Source: Lethocerus indicus
Lineage: Eukaryota > Arthropoda > Insecta > Hemiptera > Belostomatidae
Assembly: GCA_019843655.1 (NCBI GenBank)
Contig: JACDQD010000006.1
Span: forward strand, 12,655,746-12,719,745
Length of the DNA stretch: 64,000 nucleotides
Reading direction: 5' to 3'
Each line of letters opens with the position of its first letter. The first letter of the stretch is position 1. Shown here one piece after another: positions 52,243 through 64,000 of this stretch. Under the pieces are notes generated by a model. That model was not told the DNA's origin, did no database searches, and was given only the letters and a program-made list of their open reading frames with translations. The translations under genes were made by a program, and so were the position numbers.

Positions 52243-53847
52243 ACCTCGCCGTTTTTTTCTCCTTCAGCTGCGTTTTATCTGAGACGGGGTCCGGGATTGA
52301 TTCCAAGTGTCCATCTGCCGGCCCAACATCTGCCCCAAAACCCGCCTCGCCCAATCTATGTCTCGCTCACTTTTGCTGCCAAAGTATATCTTCATACGAA
52401 ATTCGTGTTCCTCCAGTGCTCTCCCTTATTCCCTTCGGCAGGGACACACCAATACGCCAATTTTGTCAGGATAACAATAGCATATTTACCCGATTATTCT
52501 TGTAGCTTTTCGTTTAGTGTAGCTTGAAGAATTATTCGTTCATATTGCCGGTTATTTTTTTGACGAATTTTAATTAACCCGCCGATAAAATTTTCCTTCC
52601 AAACTGAGTTAAACATTTTCTTTCTAGGCTTCAACTTTGTTGAAAATCAAAGAATTATAGCGTAGAGATGTGTTTCCTACCTAAAGACAACAGAATAACA
52701 GGTTGTTATCTCCTATTATTTCACTGTTTATATTCCAAGAAAAGTGCCAGTATTTCTGTCGAAATGTCGACGTTTATTTCTTAATTTAATAGCTTAATAA
52801 TCCGTCCATTATAAACGATTTAATTAAAACAATAATTGAATAGTTAGTGACCGTTCAGATTGTTTGCCTATAATACACAAATGCATGCACATAAACCGTT
52901 GGAGAATAACATTAAGATATTAATTTCCGAATTAATTATATAAGCCAATTTCGCAGTCTCCTACAATACGATAATGTCCCATGTTTAAAGGAATATCGGA
53001 GCGTGATCGGAGTCCAATTCGTCGAAGAATGCTGGCGTTGAAAATTGGTCCAAATATAAATAACCATCATCCTACAATTTAAGTTCCGCCCATTAATTTT
53101 TCGAGGTAGTTAACTTCAGCGCTTTAATTTATTTTAGTAGGTGTATCTTTCCTGTTTACAACTGAAAAATCATCAGGTATTGATTGCCAAATTGTGTATC
53201 AATTGTACACAAAGTAATTACTTGTTATTTTATCAATAAAGTGAGTTTTAATACAGAGTGAAGAATCGTCAGAAAACGTTTCCGATAGCGGAGAGGGAGG
53301 TAGGGGGGCTCATTAGGAACCATTATATTCCATGGTCGGCCTAATATAAAACATCTTTCTGTTTTTTTTCTCGAGCTCCCGTAAGCGGCCGGGCGATAAA
53401 TCATCAATTTCACCAATGCCGAGTGCCAGTTCCAGTTTAAAACACAAACGAGAACATATTTACGACCGGCCGTTGCTGGGGCATAAATCATTTTATTTCC
53501 TAAAAACAAAAGCCTCCGGCGCACTGCTAATTGGCGGAGTGGCACCGATACAAGTGCGACCGCACAATGAACACAGGAAGTATTGTTTTCGGGCCTAGGA
53601 ACGGGCGGACAAAAAAAAAACGGGACCATCGTCCGGTCTAGAAGGGTTTCGGGTTTTATGGGCCCTTGATTGTACTCGAGCGTTTCAATTTCGCCTTTTG
53701 TGGACCCCGAGCCTATAAAGTGAATCACGGTCTCTATTTCAAATTTACCGTCGCGAGCGGAATACTCGAGAAATTGAGCACGGCCCTCAGGGACTGGATA
53801 AATCTGTTCCAATTATACTGATTATAAACACACACAAATACGGATAA

Positions 53848-53869
53848 TCCAAATTCCAAGGAATTTGGA
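53848..53869. repeat. Near-palindrome, 10-bp arms and 2-base spacer
   Basis: TCCAAATTCC and GGAATTTGGA are exact reverse complements separated by AA. Role unknown. Confidence 0.7.
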
Positions 53870-54105
53870 ATTAATTGAAAGCACCAATAGTAAACCACTG
53901 GAGATAATGTGTATGGGCATTGCACCACTGGCACTGACAATTCTATTGTTCCTATTATAATATATATTCCGGTAATTTTTTACCACCGTACTCAAACCTA
54001 TATCCAATTATTGTGACGCAATCGCAAATTATGAATTAAATTATTTGCCCCGCGAAACTTGGTTCATTAAAAATTTATCAGTTCAGTTAACGTACAATTA
54101 GGGGA

Positions 54106-54125
54106 GTTAATTAAACTAATTAAAA
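54106..54125. promoter_or_regulatory. Double TTAATTA word (possible homeodomain sites)
   Basis: GTTAATTAA is followed after two bases by TAATTAAAA, putting two TAATTA cores 10 bp apart on the same face of the helix. Another CAATTAG word lies 10 bases upstream. Only motif content supports a regulatory role. Confidence 0.3.
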
Positions 54126-56619
54126 ATGTATTATAAATATTATAAACGCTTCATTGTTTTATCGCTTTGTACGGAAGTAGTTTCGTTTGAACGAATTTAT
54201 TTGTTAGGCCGCTAATTAAATATTCTACTTAAATTGATATTCCTTTACCATTCGCCTATTCCGTCTGAAGCCAGATTTAGGCCTATTAATAGTTGTCAGC
54301 CAGTAATCCAACACAATATTCCCAGATAACAGATGATTGGTTCGGAATTATTGCCGTCTCGCGTACAGGATCATGATAGCCTCCATTATTATCCTACCCT
54401 TGGCGAGAACAAAGGAAATCTATGCCCCCGAAGTGAACGAGTCATTGGAGGCTTACAGCCCAACAATCTGAAAGCTGGAGTTCATATCGTTTAATCGGAT
54501 TATGATCGGTCATCCCGAGAGGCATTTATTAATTTCACTTCTGGCAATTAAACCTGCGGCCAATGAGGCGTGGTGAAAGGGCCCGGTTCGATTCCCGCAA
54601 AACGCTTTCGGCCGGCCATTTCCAACGTTCCGAATAAAGGAGACGGCGATGTAATTAAATTGAAATTAGCTCCCAAATGCAAATTGCAGACCCAACGCAA
54701 TGTTTCCCAGAGAGAATTATATGTGACCGGCTTAAGCTCGCGGCCGGTATATTGAATTTCAGCTATTGAACAGAAAAATAAACCTGCATTAAATTAATTA
54801 CCGAATTCGAGTTAAATTTTCCGTTAGCTTTTTCGCCTCCTTTCGTGCATAGCAATTTATAACTGAAACATAACCAAACGTAATAATTCGAATAAAGAAT
54901 TATAATTGTTTTGTCAAACACAGATATTTAATTTTAAGACAGAATATACTGTTTAAAAGGAACCAAAGATGGGAAATAAATGAAATAAGATTAAGTGATC
55001 GCCATAATTTTCATTTTTCACGAAGATTGTATACCTTGCACGGACGAAGAGTGGTCCTATCTATATCGGTCCATCTATCAACCTCTATCGTTGAGTCTGA
55101 AGAGTTTCCGAAGTGTCTGAGCGACGTCACTACTGCTCATCCGTCATCACTAAAAGAATATGTTGCTGTTCACCCTAGCAGACTGCGCTCTTTTATGCGT
55201 CCATCTATACGCGATTTACCTAAATTTCATTCCTCTCTTTCTGCTCATCACAATCCTCTCGTCGAATCCCTTTCCCCCGTTACGCATCCATTATCCCCTC
55301 CCCCCCCCTCCCAGATATTTTCCCCACTAGTCCTAGTATCTGGAATAACAAGTCAGGAAAGTCTCACCAGTGGGTGATAACACGTGACATTGTTAATTGT
55401 TGATTGTGAAATAAAAATTAAAAAATACTTATTCTATCTACGCAACGTCTCAATTAGCCGAATAATTTCGCGCCGGTCATCGAGTGTCAATTAATTTAGC
55501 CTCCCGCCGAGTTCCATTAGTGCTCAATTATTTTTGGACTGCGAAACGGGGGGAAAAAAGGGAGAAAAAATTCACAATAATAATAAACGGAGGAGTACAT
55601 TATTCGGGGCTGTACCTGCGGCCTAATTGGGGCGAAGCCCGAGGGTGGAGAGCCGGGGAAAAATAAATACGTGAGGGGCCGGCGGTGGAAATGGGGTGAT
55701 GTAATTTCTATCGCGGCCGATCCTTCTCGGGAAAGTAATCGCCGACGTCGGAATTAGCAAGGCCCGAACGCCGAGTGGGGGACCTCAAGAGCCGTCTTCC
55801 ATTATTTCCGGTTAACAACCGAGAAAGGAAGTTGTTCCATTTGTCGGATATCCCGGAGTCTCCAACTGCTACTTCTACTCCGAAACGATTTTTACTTCCA
55901 GGCAATTATTCTACGGGAGGTAAGATAATTGAATATATAATTGAAATCGTATCGACCGGAAATTGAGTCTTGTCACTATCTCGACGCACGGGTTCCAAAC
56001 ACTGAATAAAATTCTTCACTCTTATAAAGGTATTAATCTTAATTTTCGCCTTAAGAAAATTTCAAACGCGTGAAAGTCAAACGGACGTCTCTAATTTCGA
56101 GATGGGAAAATTATTTTACGAGCACCGCTGAGAGGTAAAAAGTTTGTGTCTGGCGGTCGGAGGGGGGCATAGGGGCGTCGTCACGCTCCCGCGCCCAGAA
56201 TAAAGACAGAAAGCACTTCATTTCCTGTATGACAAATAACGTCAATAACACCGCCACCCGCCCGCCTCTGGGGGAAATTGAGGATGCTCACCTGAGCGAG
56301 ATGTTTTCGGAAGGGCGGGGAAGGGGAACGGGGGGACAAAGAGAGAAATGGGAGACCGAGGGGAATGAGCCCCGGGCCCGACACTCTGCAAAATGGATTT
56401 TACCAGCGGTTCTTGTCAAATTACGTATAATTTGTATTTACTGGTTCAATTTACTATAGGAATCCGTAGTCATACTGCGTTAGAACATTTACAAACTAAT
56501 ATCTATTATTTAAACCCTTGGAATACAAAATATTTATGATTCACAGTGTAGTTATATATAAGTCGGGAAACTGTTTTTTATGTACTCGAGGACTTGGAGC
56601 GCCCCGAATATAAGTTGGT

Positions 56620-56744
56620 AGAGGCTGAACGGGTAACGTTTATGGTTGCCGCTTTATTGGACCTCGTCTGGCAATGCTTGTGTTTACAGCCTTAGAGGCT
56701 GAGAGTGTAACGCTTATGGTTGCCGCTTTATTAGACCTCGTCTG
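56620..56744 (+). repeat. 51-bp tandem duplication
   Basis: Copy 1 (56620-56670) and copy 2 (56694-56744) match at 46 of 51 positions, beginning AGAGGCTGA and ending GACCTCGTCTG. They are separated by 23 bases, so the period is 74. Neither the flanks nor the spacer align. No third copy was noticed. The copies differ by five substitutions and no indels, so the duplication is not brand-new. It is not obviously part of a transposon. Confidence 0.92.
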
Positions 56745-59700
56745 TCCCTTGTCGTGGAGGGGGATAAGCCCACAGACCGAGGGCTCAGGGTAATCTCTCC
56801 TCGCTGTTTTGAAAAAGGGTAATTTCTTTCCTTTTGTAATTGTTCTGTATGTGAAGTGCAGTTAATTTTAGCCGGGTTTATTGAATTACCGGACTTATAC
56901 TCTCAGTTGAGTGAGAGAGACGACACGAGATAAACATCTCGTTAAAATAATAATTTACGTAATGTTCTTGTTTCCTCTCCCGGTTCGAAATTCTTGAAAC
57001 CAGATTTACTCATGTGCTGCGCATAACGACGATTTAATTGGACACGAAATGGCGTGCCAGTTGGCAGAAACAAGGGATAATGTTCAGAGTGACCAGTTCT
57101 AGTATGATTCGATACTACTACAGGCTTGTGAGTCTCACCGTGCGCTACTCGTACTTAATGTACATTACCGCGGCCTTATCTCGAGACAAGAGCAACAATC
57201 AAAGTGTAGGTCTTAGCCCTCAATCAAAACGCGCCCTTCGGGTAGCGCTTTGTTTGAGAGTACAGTTGTTCCTCAGTGAATGTGGGGGGAAGAATGGAAG
57301 GAACCTCATGGCGTGTTGGGAGGCCATTGTGGGTATCGAGATAGGGTTGGGCAGGGCTCGCGAGCCCCCGGCGAGCGCTACGAACACAGCCTGTAATTTA
57401 CCCACCCTCGCATGGGTATGGGTATACGGGTGTAGGGGGCGTACCCGGGCAGAAACACAAAACTGAGGCGCCTCGCAGCGTGCATAACCCGGCTGTCAAT
57501 AGGACCCCGGTGTTGAGTTCAGAATTTCAAACTCAATTTTAAACGCCCTCTCAGAAATGCGAACACGATTCGACCATTACCCCGATAAGTGTGTGGTGGC
57601 ATGTTTGAGCCCCGCCCGCCGTCTTATTTCGCGTGATTACCAGAGAAACGTTTAATGAGAACGGGAATTTTATATTTAGAACGGAATAGGGGATATCTTA
57701 CTTTTTCGTTTTGATCTTATTTTAAAAGCGGAACGTTCCCCAACGATAGCCGTACGGCAGTAAAATACTGCAATGTGGGCGATAATGAGCTTTATTCGGG
57801 CACTTAGGTGTACAATTTTCATACCAGGAAAGAAACGAGATATTGTTGTTTACTTTCGGAGTTTAATAGAATCATAAAGATTTAATTTTTAGGTGGCGCA
57901 ACTTTAACATGAAATTTGCTGTTCCTTTTGACTTGAGCAACCACTATGTTGAAAATGCCACAACGTTAAATCAGAATGATCAAATAATTTTAGTTTAAAT
58001 AACGGTGATTATTTTTCTGGTTAATGAAATCATTCTACGAGGTTTCTAGTTGAAGCCTTCAATTCAAACTTGGTTTCATTATACACGGGGGCGTCTGAGC
58101 ATTTTCGACGAAGGACTCGTGTGACGAATTCTAAAGGTGGATGTACATTGCAGGATATTATTTAAGATAAGAGGAGGGAGTGTAATTGAGTAATGCACCT
58201 CTGGAGCGCCTATACATTGCCACCTGTTGAGCCGGAATTAATGTCTCAGGACGGAGACACCCCTCGGGTCTCTTCGCCCTTCACCATTCTCATCAGCCGT
58301 ATCGCGATCTCCGTTTGATTTATCGCCCTTCTGATCTGCTGCCTACAGGGAAAAAGGGCGACTATACGTAGATTTCTATGGCTTCATGAAAATACGTCTC
58401 TTTTATTCCTGAAACGATAGTCTCTCTTATGTCATTTAAAGAAGGTTATTTATGTCGCTAACTAAATATATTTATATCCCCAATACAGTTATCCAATTAT
58501 CAATCATTTGAAATTCACTCAATCGCCATCGCTAATAAATCAAACGCGTCAACATTCTATTGCTAACACAACTCAGATTGTATTACAGAAAAAACTACGC
58601 AATCAAAATATTATGAACGAAATGCGGTACACCCTGGTATATGCTTTTACTGCCGCTCGATTATAATTTGTGAAAAGTCGATAGTCACGTCCGGACCTAT
58701 CTGAGATTTGATTACGCCAATTGAGAGAGGTGTCACTTTGAAAAATGACATTCGTATTAAGTGGTACCCGTAAAAGTTGAATCTCATCGGCAAATGTCAA
58801 GGGCTAGAATTCGCTCTTTCTCCCACCGCCAATTTTATGCAGAAACACAGAGTACGCAGAATTGTCACTATTCAGTAGGCGTCAAGTTATATCGAATAAA
58901 ATTGAAACCAGTGTAAATAACGGTCATCGCTAGCATGCAATTATTCACATTTGATAACCGCATTTGATTTGACCCACCGGGTTTATTTGTATTTTAATAT
59001 GTGGCAGCGTTCCTGGTATCGCGCAGGTGGGCAAGAGCCGGAATTTCGAAATTAAACCGACCGAACTGTAATATTACGTTTGTGGCCGCGATTTTGTCCA
59101 CAAAATCGCAAATTGAAATTTTCGGGCCAAAGAATCTAGCTCTGATAATATCTTGATCATATGTCCATAATTCCAGTCCTAGGAGCTCAGTGTGTCGTGC
59201 TACCTTAAAATGAGTACAATAACGTTTTGTAGCTTCATATTGTTTTCTAGTTAACCAGTATATCTATTTTAGGTTGGAACGTGTCTATTTAAGATCGTGT
59301 TGCGATGTTTTCCGCTTGACCAGATAATAGGTGTAGGGAAAATTAATCTGGTCTCATGGTTCAGGGGAACCTACGTTACGACATAGTTGTTAGCTTCAGG
59401 AATGTTGCCTGCGTGTAGGGTTACGAGTTTTTTTTCTCAAGAAATAGTGTATGGCTTCTATATTAACCAAAAAGAAGTATCCGTTATAAATATCAATAAA
59501 GGTTTAATTCAATGATAATCGGTTCTCTGACTGCCCCGTTTTGTCTAGGCTGGATATATTAGAGAAAATGAATTGTCGGGAATTAGCAACACAATTTTGG
59601 GATTTTGGACTTACTTGGGATTTATTCAATATCGAATATGATGTTTTAACTGTATCACTATACAATCTATAATTCTTGTTCTAAACCTTGAAGGAACAGT

Positions 59701-60118
59701 ATTAGATTAATTAAATATTTTTCAATTTGTTAAAAGAAAATCTCACATCCGAGGTCAGATAAAGTATTTAGACAAATCATCGCTTGGCAAATATATTTTC
59801 ATCGTTAATTTCGCTGTGGTAGCGAATATTATTTATTTGCAATATTATAGAATATGAATGGTTATCATAAACAGGGATTAAAGCCGCCGGCAACCGTGGA
59901 TTCATTCGCTGGATTGGAATATTTTAATCAATCCCGACAGTAAACGCGGAATAATGTTCGCATAAAGCAGAGAGAAGCAATATTGAACATCCCCGAGCAC
60001 TAGCTAAGTTGATTAAGCGAAGTTGCAAAACTTGTTACTTTGTCCGGAGGTTTTCACCGATATTAATTCAATTGGGTGGACAAAAGGCCTTCTTCGTTCA
60101 AGACTGGTCTCCGTCCTT

Positions 60119-60120
<2 letters not shown>
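56745..60120. other. Non-coding stretch
   Basis: No supported gene. A GC-rich patch at about 57170-57500 has a 129-codon frame from an ATG at 57080 with no recognisable domain. The rest is mostly AT-rich, apart from smaller GC-balanced patches such as 58240-58330. A 22-bp near-palindrome with an alternative fold lies at 59088-59109. Confidence 0.5.
59079..59109. repeat. Two mutually exclusive hairpins
   Basis: GCGATTTTGT (59088-59097) and ACAAAATCGC (59100-59109) are exact complements separated by CC. Overlapping them, TTTGTGG and CCACAAA also pair exactly around a 12-base loop. The two structures share bases and cannot form together. Switch-like behaviour is speculation; chance overlap is possible. 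Confidence 0.55.

Positions 60121-60164
<44 letters not shown>
60121..60164. repeat. (AT)22 microsatellite
   Basis: Uninterrupted AT dinucleotides over 44 bp. The Tyr-Ile frame across it (60009-60233) is an artefact. Confidence 0.97.
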
Positions 60165-60166
<2 letters not shown>

Positions 60167-62230
60167 CGGGTTTAAAATGAAATTAAAATTCTTCATATTG
60201 CGTTTGTACGGCGGAAGCCTTCGAACGTTTTAATTTAATCTGAGATTCCTTCCATGTTTTATTAATTGAGAACAGCCCCCTTTGTTAATTAGCTCTGGTA
60301 CAAAGTCCAAAGGACTGTATAGGCAGGCACCATTACAATACTGGAGGCGAGGGAAATAATATTTCAATATTTTATTTTTTGGCGGGATATTTCGTGCGGT
60401 TGAAAAAATATACTACACGAAAAACTGTAACCGTTCTGACATCACTGATGTACTTGCAGGGTAATATCCGTGGAATGGATTAATTAATGACTTATTTTCC
60501 TTACACGAGATAATTTTCAGACTGTAGTATATTCCTGTATGCACCACCATGGATACTAAGGCTGGTGTAATTCTCCGTTCTCAGAATTCATCAATTCTAC
60601 CCATCCATAAAAATTATTCTAAAATTGTGAATATGTAAAAATATATATTGACATTGGTACGTACCAAATACAAAACCGGCGGAAAATAGAGAGGCGGGAA
60701 ACAAATGGATGAAATTTTCGAAACGGAAGAAGGGCAAACCCGCTCCTATGTACCGGTGGGAAGGTGCGGGAGTGTTAAAGAAAGATCGGGTAGGGTCGCG
60801 GTGTTCAATTTCCATACTGCGGGGAAATGTGTTATAATTCATTCATGGTTTAAACCTGGAAGACAGGTTTATGCCTTCCTCCTTCGTGTACCGCGGAGGG
60901 CGGAGAGAGCGAGATGGTAGACGGGGGAAAATGCGAAGAATGAAAAGGGTGGAAGAAAACTCCACCCGATTGATAGCGGTCGGCACGAAATCAGAATAGT
61001 TCTCGGATTAAATGCGCCCATCGATCAGTTGGCAAAAAAGACCCGTTAACTAGGATAAGGCCGAAGATTAAGCGGAGTTAGAGCTCAGCCCAGATGTGAA
61101 TTCATGTATTCATGAGACATTCAGAAATCTGCAGGTTCTCTCAAAGTTGATTTCTACCAGAAGACACAGTAAACTGAAATATATGAAGATTTCTGGTATT
61201 TCTCGACTTTCATGTACACAAAAAATCAATAGAAGTTCCCCAATTTAAAATGAACAATATGGAAGAATTTCGACTTGCTAAATGTCAATGGCGACAGGTC
61301 GTAAGGAGAAATCCCGAAATTAATTTCGCTGCCAAATAATGTCCTCGGCGTTTGACTCGTGCAGAAGCGGGATCAGTTTCCCGCTTGAAACTTGAGTTTA
61401 ACGAGTTTCAGTTGTAGCTGTCTGTTCATTTTATTATTAGCCGGCGGTATTGAACGGCGGGCCTGTTCGGGGAGGAATATTAAGCGATGGAAACTAATGA
61501 TGGAAAGGGTTGGGGGCTTCAGAGACGGAGCGACTGAGTTGTCACAACAGGCGACGGCGGCATCGGCGAGTGCGCCGACCCTCGTCACCTCTCTCTTTAA
61601 ACTGGGCATCGTTTCACTCGATAATAACTCACACCGCACTGCTAATGCGCCGTTGTCGCCGTGCAACATGTATCCTCTAGGTTCAAACTAGAAAAAAATT
61701 GTGGAAAAATGAATATTTTGAAATTTAACCCAACTTGAACTTATCAAATATGCAAATAATAATCTTAAAATTTGAACAGCGAGTATTGTTTAAGCTCATG
61801 GCACCGTGTCAAAGCCATACCTCTCACAAGTGCCAAAATACTAATGGTATTTACTAATGGTGGTTAACCTCAGGGCTAACGTCTCTGGAAAGGTGCAGTC
61901 CCAATAAAATACTTTATTATTAGGCAGCTAATAAATCTGAATTAACGATTAGCTATAGGTGGAATTGAATAAAATAAATAAATAAAAACAGAATTGAATA
62001 AAACCGGAAAAATTCATCCAGTTTTGGACCTTGAGCTTTCGGTTATTTTTACCATCGGCATTGAATATTGTTGTAAATTGTCGATAGCTCCAACGGTACT
62101 AACTACCTCGCTGATTAAGCTGAAATCCAAATAGGCCAGGTGAAACTGACAATTTTCGAGTTATAATTGTACACATGGAAATATTTTGTTTCCAAAATGT
62201 TCTAAAACTTAATCTCGTTTTTGTACACGG
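60165..62230. other. Non-coding stretch
   Basis: No supported gene. GC-balanced patches lie at 60700-60990 and 61430-61680, with frames open on both strands but no domain. GAATTGAATAAAA occurs at 61962-61974 and again at 61991-62003 around an (AAAT)n stretch. A TGAAACT/AGTTTCA pair lies at 61386-61410. Confidence 0.5.
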
Positions 62231-62640
62231 GAGAAACGAGGCTGCACCTCTTCCCCCTTTGTCGTTAGGCCCCAATGAACCGGTGGGTAAACACCGGCCG
62301 AAGAATACTGGGCCCCCTGGCAGAGGGGCATCAAAGCAGCCGGAGTCAACTTCTGGAGTGAGCTATGTGCTCCGGCCGGGGAGGTTTAATTAGCCCCCGG
62401 TAAGGGGTTGGGAGGGGGCCGGTGGGTAGTGCCGCATAAACTGGGCCCATTGATTGCCGACCGCTTTCGTGAGTCCGCAGAGCGTGCCCGCTATCGCCCC
62501 CATCGGCAAACCCGTCGTTAAAGTAACACTTAAATCAGATTCGACTCTAATAATTTAATTCCGAAGCACTCCTCCCGCCCCCGCAATCCCCAAGTCAACG
62601 TCTTGAAAACCTCGGGGGCATTTTTCGTCCCTGTTTGCTA
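62231..62640. other. GC-rich island with G-quadruplex motif
   Basis: A GC-rich block with CCGGGG and CCCCGG arms around a TTAATTAG word (62375-62399). The word GCCGGGGAGGTT here also occurs in the island near 38.18 kb. The frame at 62175-62393 enters this block and is explained by composition. A conserved regulatory element or promoter-like island is possible; nothing in it shows a transcription start. Confidence 0.5.
62404..62426 (+). other. G-quadruplex motif
   Basis: Runs GGGG (62404-62407), GGG (62410-62412), GGGGG (62414-62418) and GGG (62424-62426) with loops of 2, 1 and 5 bases. This meets the canonical G4 rule with very short loops, which usually gives a stable, parallel fold. Confidence 0.75.
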
Positions 62641-64000
62641 TCGGCGCAATTAAACTGCATATAAATGAAAAAGATATATACAATTAATTAAATACAGCCG
62701 TCGATTAAAATCCGTTACTATTTCCTGGCATTACAGTATTTTATGTAACAGTTTAAATAGCAGTTTATACAAATTCCACATAAATTTTGAATACTCGAAG
62801 AAATTTATTAAACCAATCAAATGTATTTTTAATTCCAGATCTCTAACCTGTTATTCGATCATTAAGTAATCAATGTGAAGAATTTACAATTCAATAATTA
62901 TTAGGTAACAACCATTAGTACACCTACGTGTTAGAACTTGTTCTAGTAGAAATATTTTCAATTTCCTTGGACACACTCTTGTTTATAGACACTTCAACGA
63001 CGTCTGATATTTTGTGTTAAACAGGTTAAGATATATTACTTGACTTTCCTTCAATCCATGAATATGACAATGAACAGGAAAAAATTCTGGCTTCAATTTA
63101 TAAAAGAATTGATACATACGTCAATTCTAAACGTCATAGTAATGGAAATACATGTGTTCCTGTATTTTTGCTATCTTTTTACACGAAGCGTAAAATTTAA
63201 AATGGCCGCCTTTACACATATTCTCCAAATGCCTACTTGAACATCCCGGATTTCCGGAAACATTTGCGATTTTCGATTATCGACGAGTAAACCTCCCGAA
63301 TTCCGTTCTGTCCAATGCCCTTCAAAATGGAATGCTTTCATCCCTTGATCTCCCACGGGGGCAGAACTGAACCTCCGCCCGATAATGCACTAATGAAGGG
63401 ATTGATTGGATTGAATTATCAATTGGTGGAATTTACATTTAATTATGTAATATACATTTCATTATGCTAAGCTGTATCGATTTTCTGTTGTCAATCAAGA
63501 TGCAGCTCCCCACCCTTCACCGGTAGATAAAATCGGTAAATTAGATATAAATTAAAACATTCAGTATCGGACAATTTCCCAATGATTGTTGTCCGTTGGT
63601 TAAAATTTAGATTTATTTATTATTGGATAAAATAATTGCCAGTCATTATTTCAGTTGTTGAAGAAGTCTGCAAAGGAATACAATTTTCAGTTCTCCGAGT
63701 TTCTATGTAAACAAGTTCCCTGTGTGAGCACAACATGGGAACAACTCAGCAACATAAACGAAACATTATATACACGGCCCAGCAGTTTAATATCCTCTCC
63801 CTTGAACATAAATATTACTAGCCCCTCCCAATAAACTGAGACCTTCCCATTGCGAAAATGGCTTTGAATTATTTCAAATTAGCCGCAGAAATGGCGGTGG
63901 CTTAAACGGTGGTGAGTTTAGAATTCTATTTTCGTCTTCTATTAGTGAAAAATTAACAACTGATTATTGAATGTCAGTTGGCCATTTAAAAGAACGTGAA
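62641..64000. other. Non-coding stretch, AT-rich
   Basis: No supported gene. It is AT-rich apart from 63340-63380. CGGACAA (63568-63574) and TTGTCCG (63589-63595) form a hairpin whose loop carries CCCAATGATTG (63578-63588), the same word found at 38.06 and 39.14 kb. The frame at 63040-63240 is unrecognised. Confidence 0.5.

Larger units (their letters stand above)
52243..56619. other. Non-coding stretch with GC islands
   Basis: No supported gene. GC islands lie at about 53270-53740, 55450-55930 and 56140-56400. The first holds the longest non-repeat open frame of the window (minus strand, 53225-53812), which has no ATG at its start and no recognisable domain. A homeodomain-type cluster lies at 54106-54125 and a near-palindrome at 53848-53869. 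Confidence 0.5.

Noticed and set aside
52041..52527. Four overlapping frames across the TC tract
   Set aside because: Dipeptide repeats from the microsatellite, with no unique coding sequence outside it that I recognise.
54585..54600. GGTTCGATTCC, a tRNA B-box-like word
   Set aside because: The flanking bases do not form a T-stem, and no A-box or acceptor stem is found at the right distance upstream.
57038..57466. 142-codon plus-strand frame
   Set aside because: It begins at TTG; the first ATG is at 57080. It sits in a GC patch with few stops and has no recognisable domain, signal peptide or splice context.
61962..62003. GAATTGAATAAAA direct repeats as a retroposon target-site duplication
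   Set aside because: Only an (AAAT)n stretch lies between the copies; there is no inserted body, so local slippage is simpler.

Overview
I find no gene I can stand behind in this window. It reads as non-coding DNA from an animal nuclear genome, most likely an arthropod and probably an insect. The reasons are: no dense same-strand ORFs or operon structure; long pure dinucleotide microsatellites; CpG that looks undepleted by eye (unlike vertebrate DNA); and a 213-bp deleted mariner element with inverted repeats of the mellifera type, common in insects. Species and chromosomal position cannot be told from the sequence. No open frame resembles a protein family I recognise, and no tRNA, rRNA or known microRNA is visible.

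Layout. Most of the window is unique DNA of moderate AT-richness, interrupted every few kilobases by GC-rich islands of 150-600 bp (near 2.6, 3.4-3.8, 4.3, 6.9-7.5, 12.8-13.0, 14.5-14.8, 15.7-15.9, 16.4-16.7, 22.3-22.6, 28.2-28.7, 31.1-31.3, 32.8-33.2, 36.1-36.3, 37.1-37.4, 37.9-38.4, 39.0-39.3, 41.4-41.8, 53.3-53.7, 55.4-55.9, 57.2-57.5 and 62.2-62.6 kb). AT-rich stretches with many TAATTA-type homeodomain words lie between them. Microsatellites punctuate the window: (TA)19 plus (GA)88 at 2.0-2.2 kb, (TC)n at 28.3 and 52.2 kb, (AT)n-(GT)n at 39.9 kb, (CA)n at 48.3 kb, (AT)22 at 60.1 kb, and homopolymer G/C tracts of 13-16.

Supported items beyond simple repeats are the mariner remnant (22840-23052), a 51-bp tandem duplication (56620-56744), two canonical G-quadruplex motifs (4158-4180 and 62404-62426), and a 78-nt stem-loop at 9116-9193 with roughly 29 base pairs that has the shape of a microRNA precursor. 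A word CCCAATGATTG occurs three times, twice as a 16-bp identical copy that fits an Exd/Pbx-Hox composite site overlapping a GATA site. Taken together, a regulatory gene desert around a developmental gene is a reasonable hypothesis, but it is inference only. Cross-species alignment and RNA data would be needed to test it. Many short inverted repeats listed here are near the number expected by chance in 64 kb, and are marked so.
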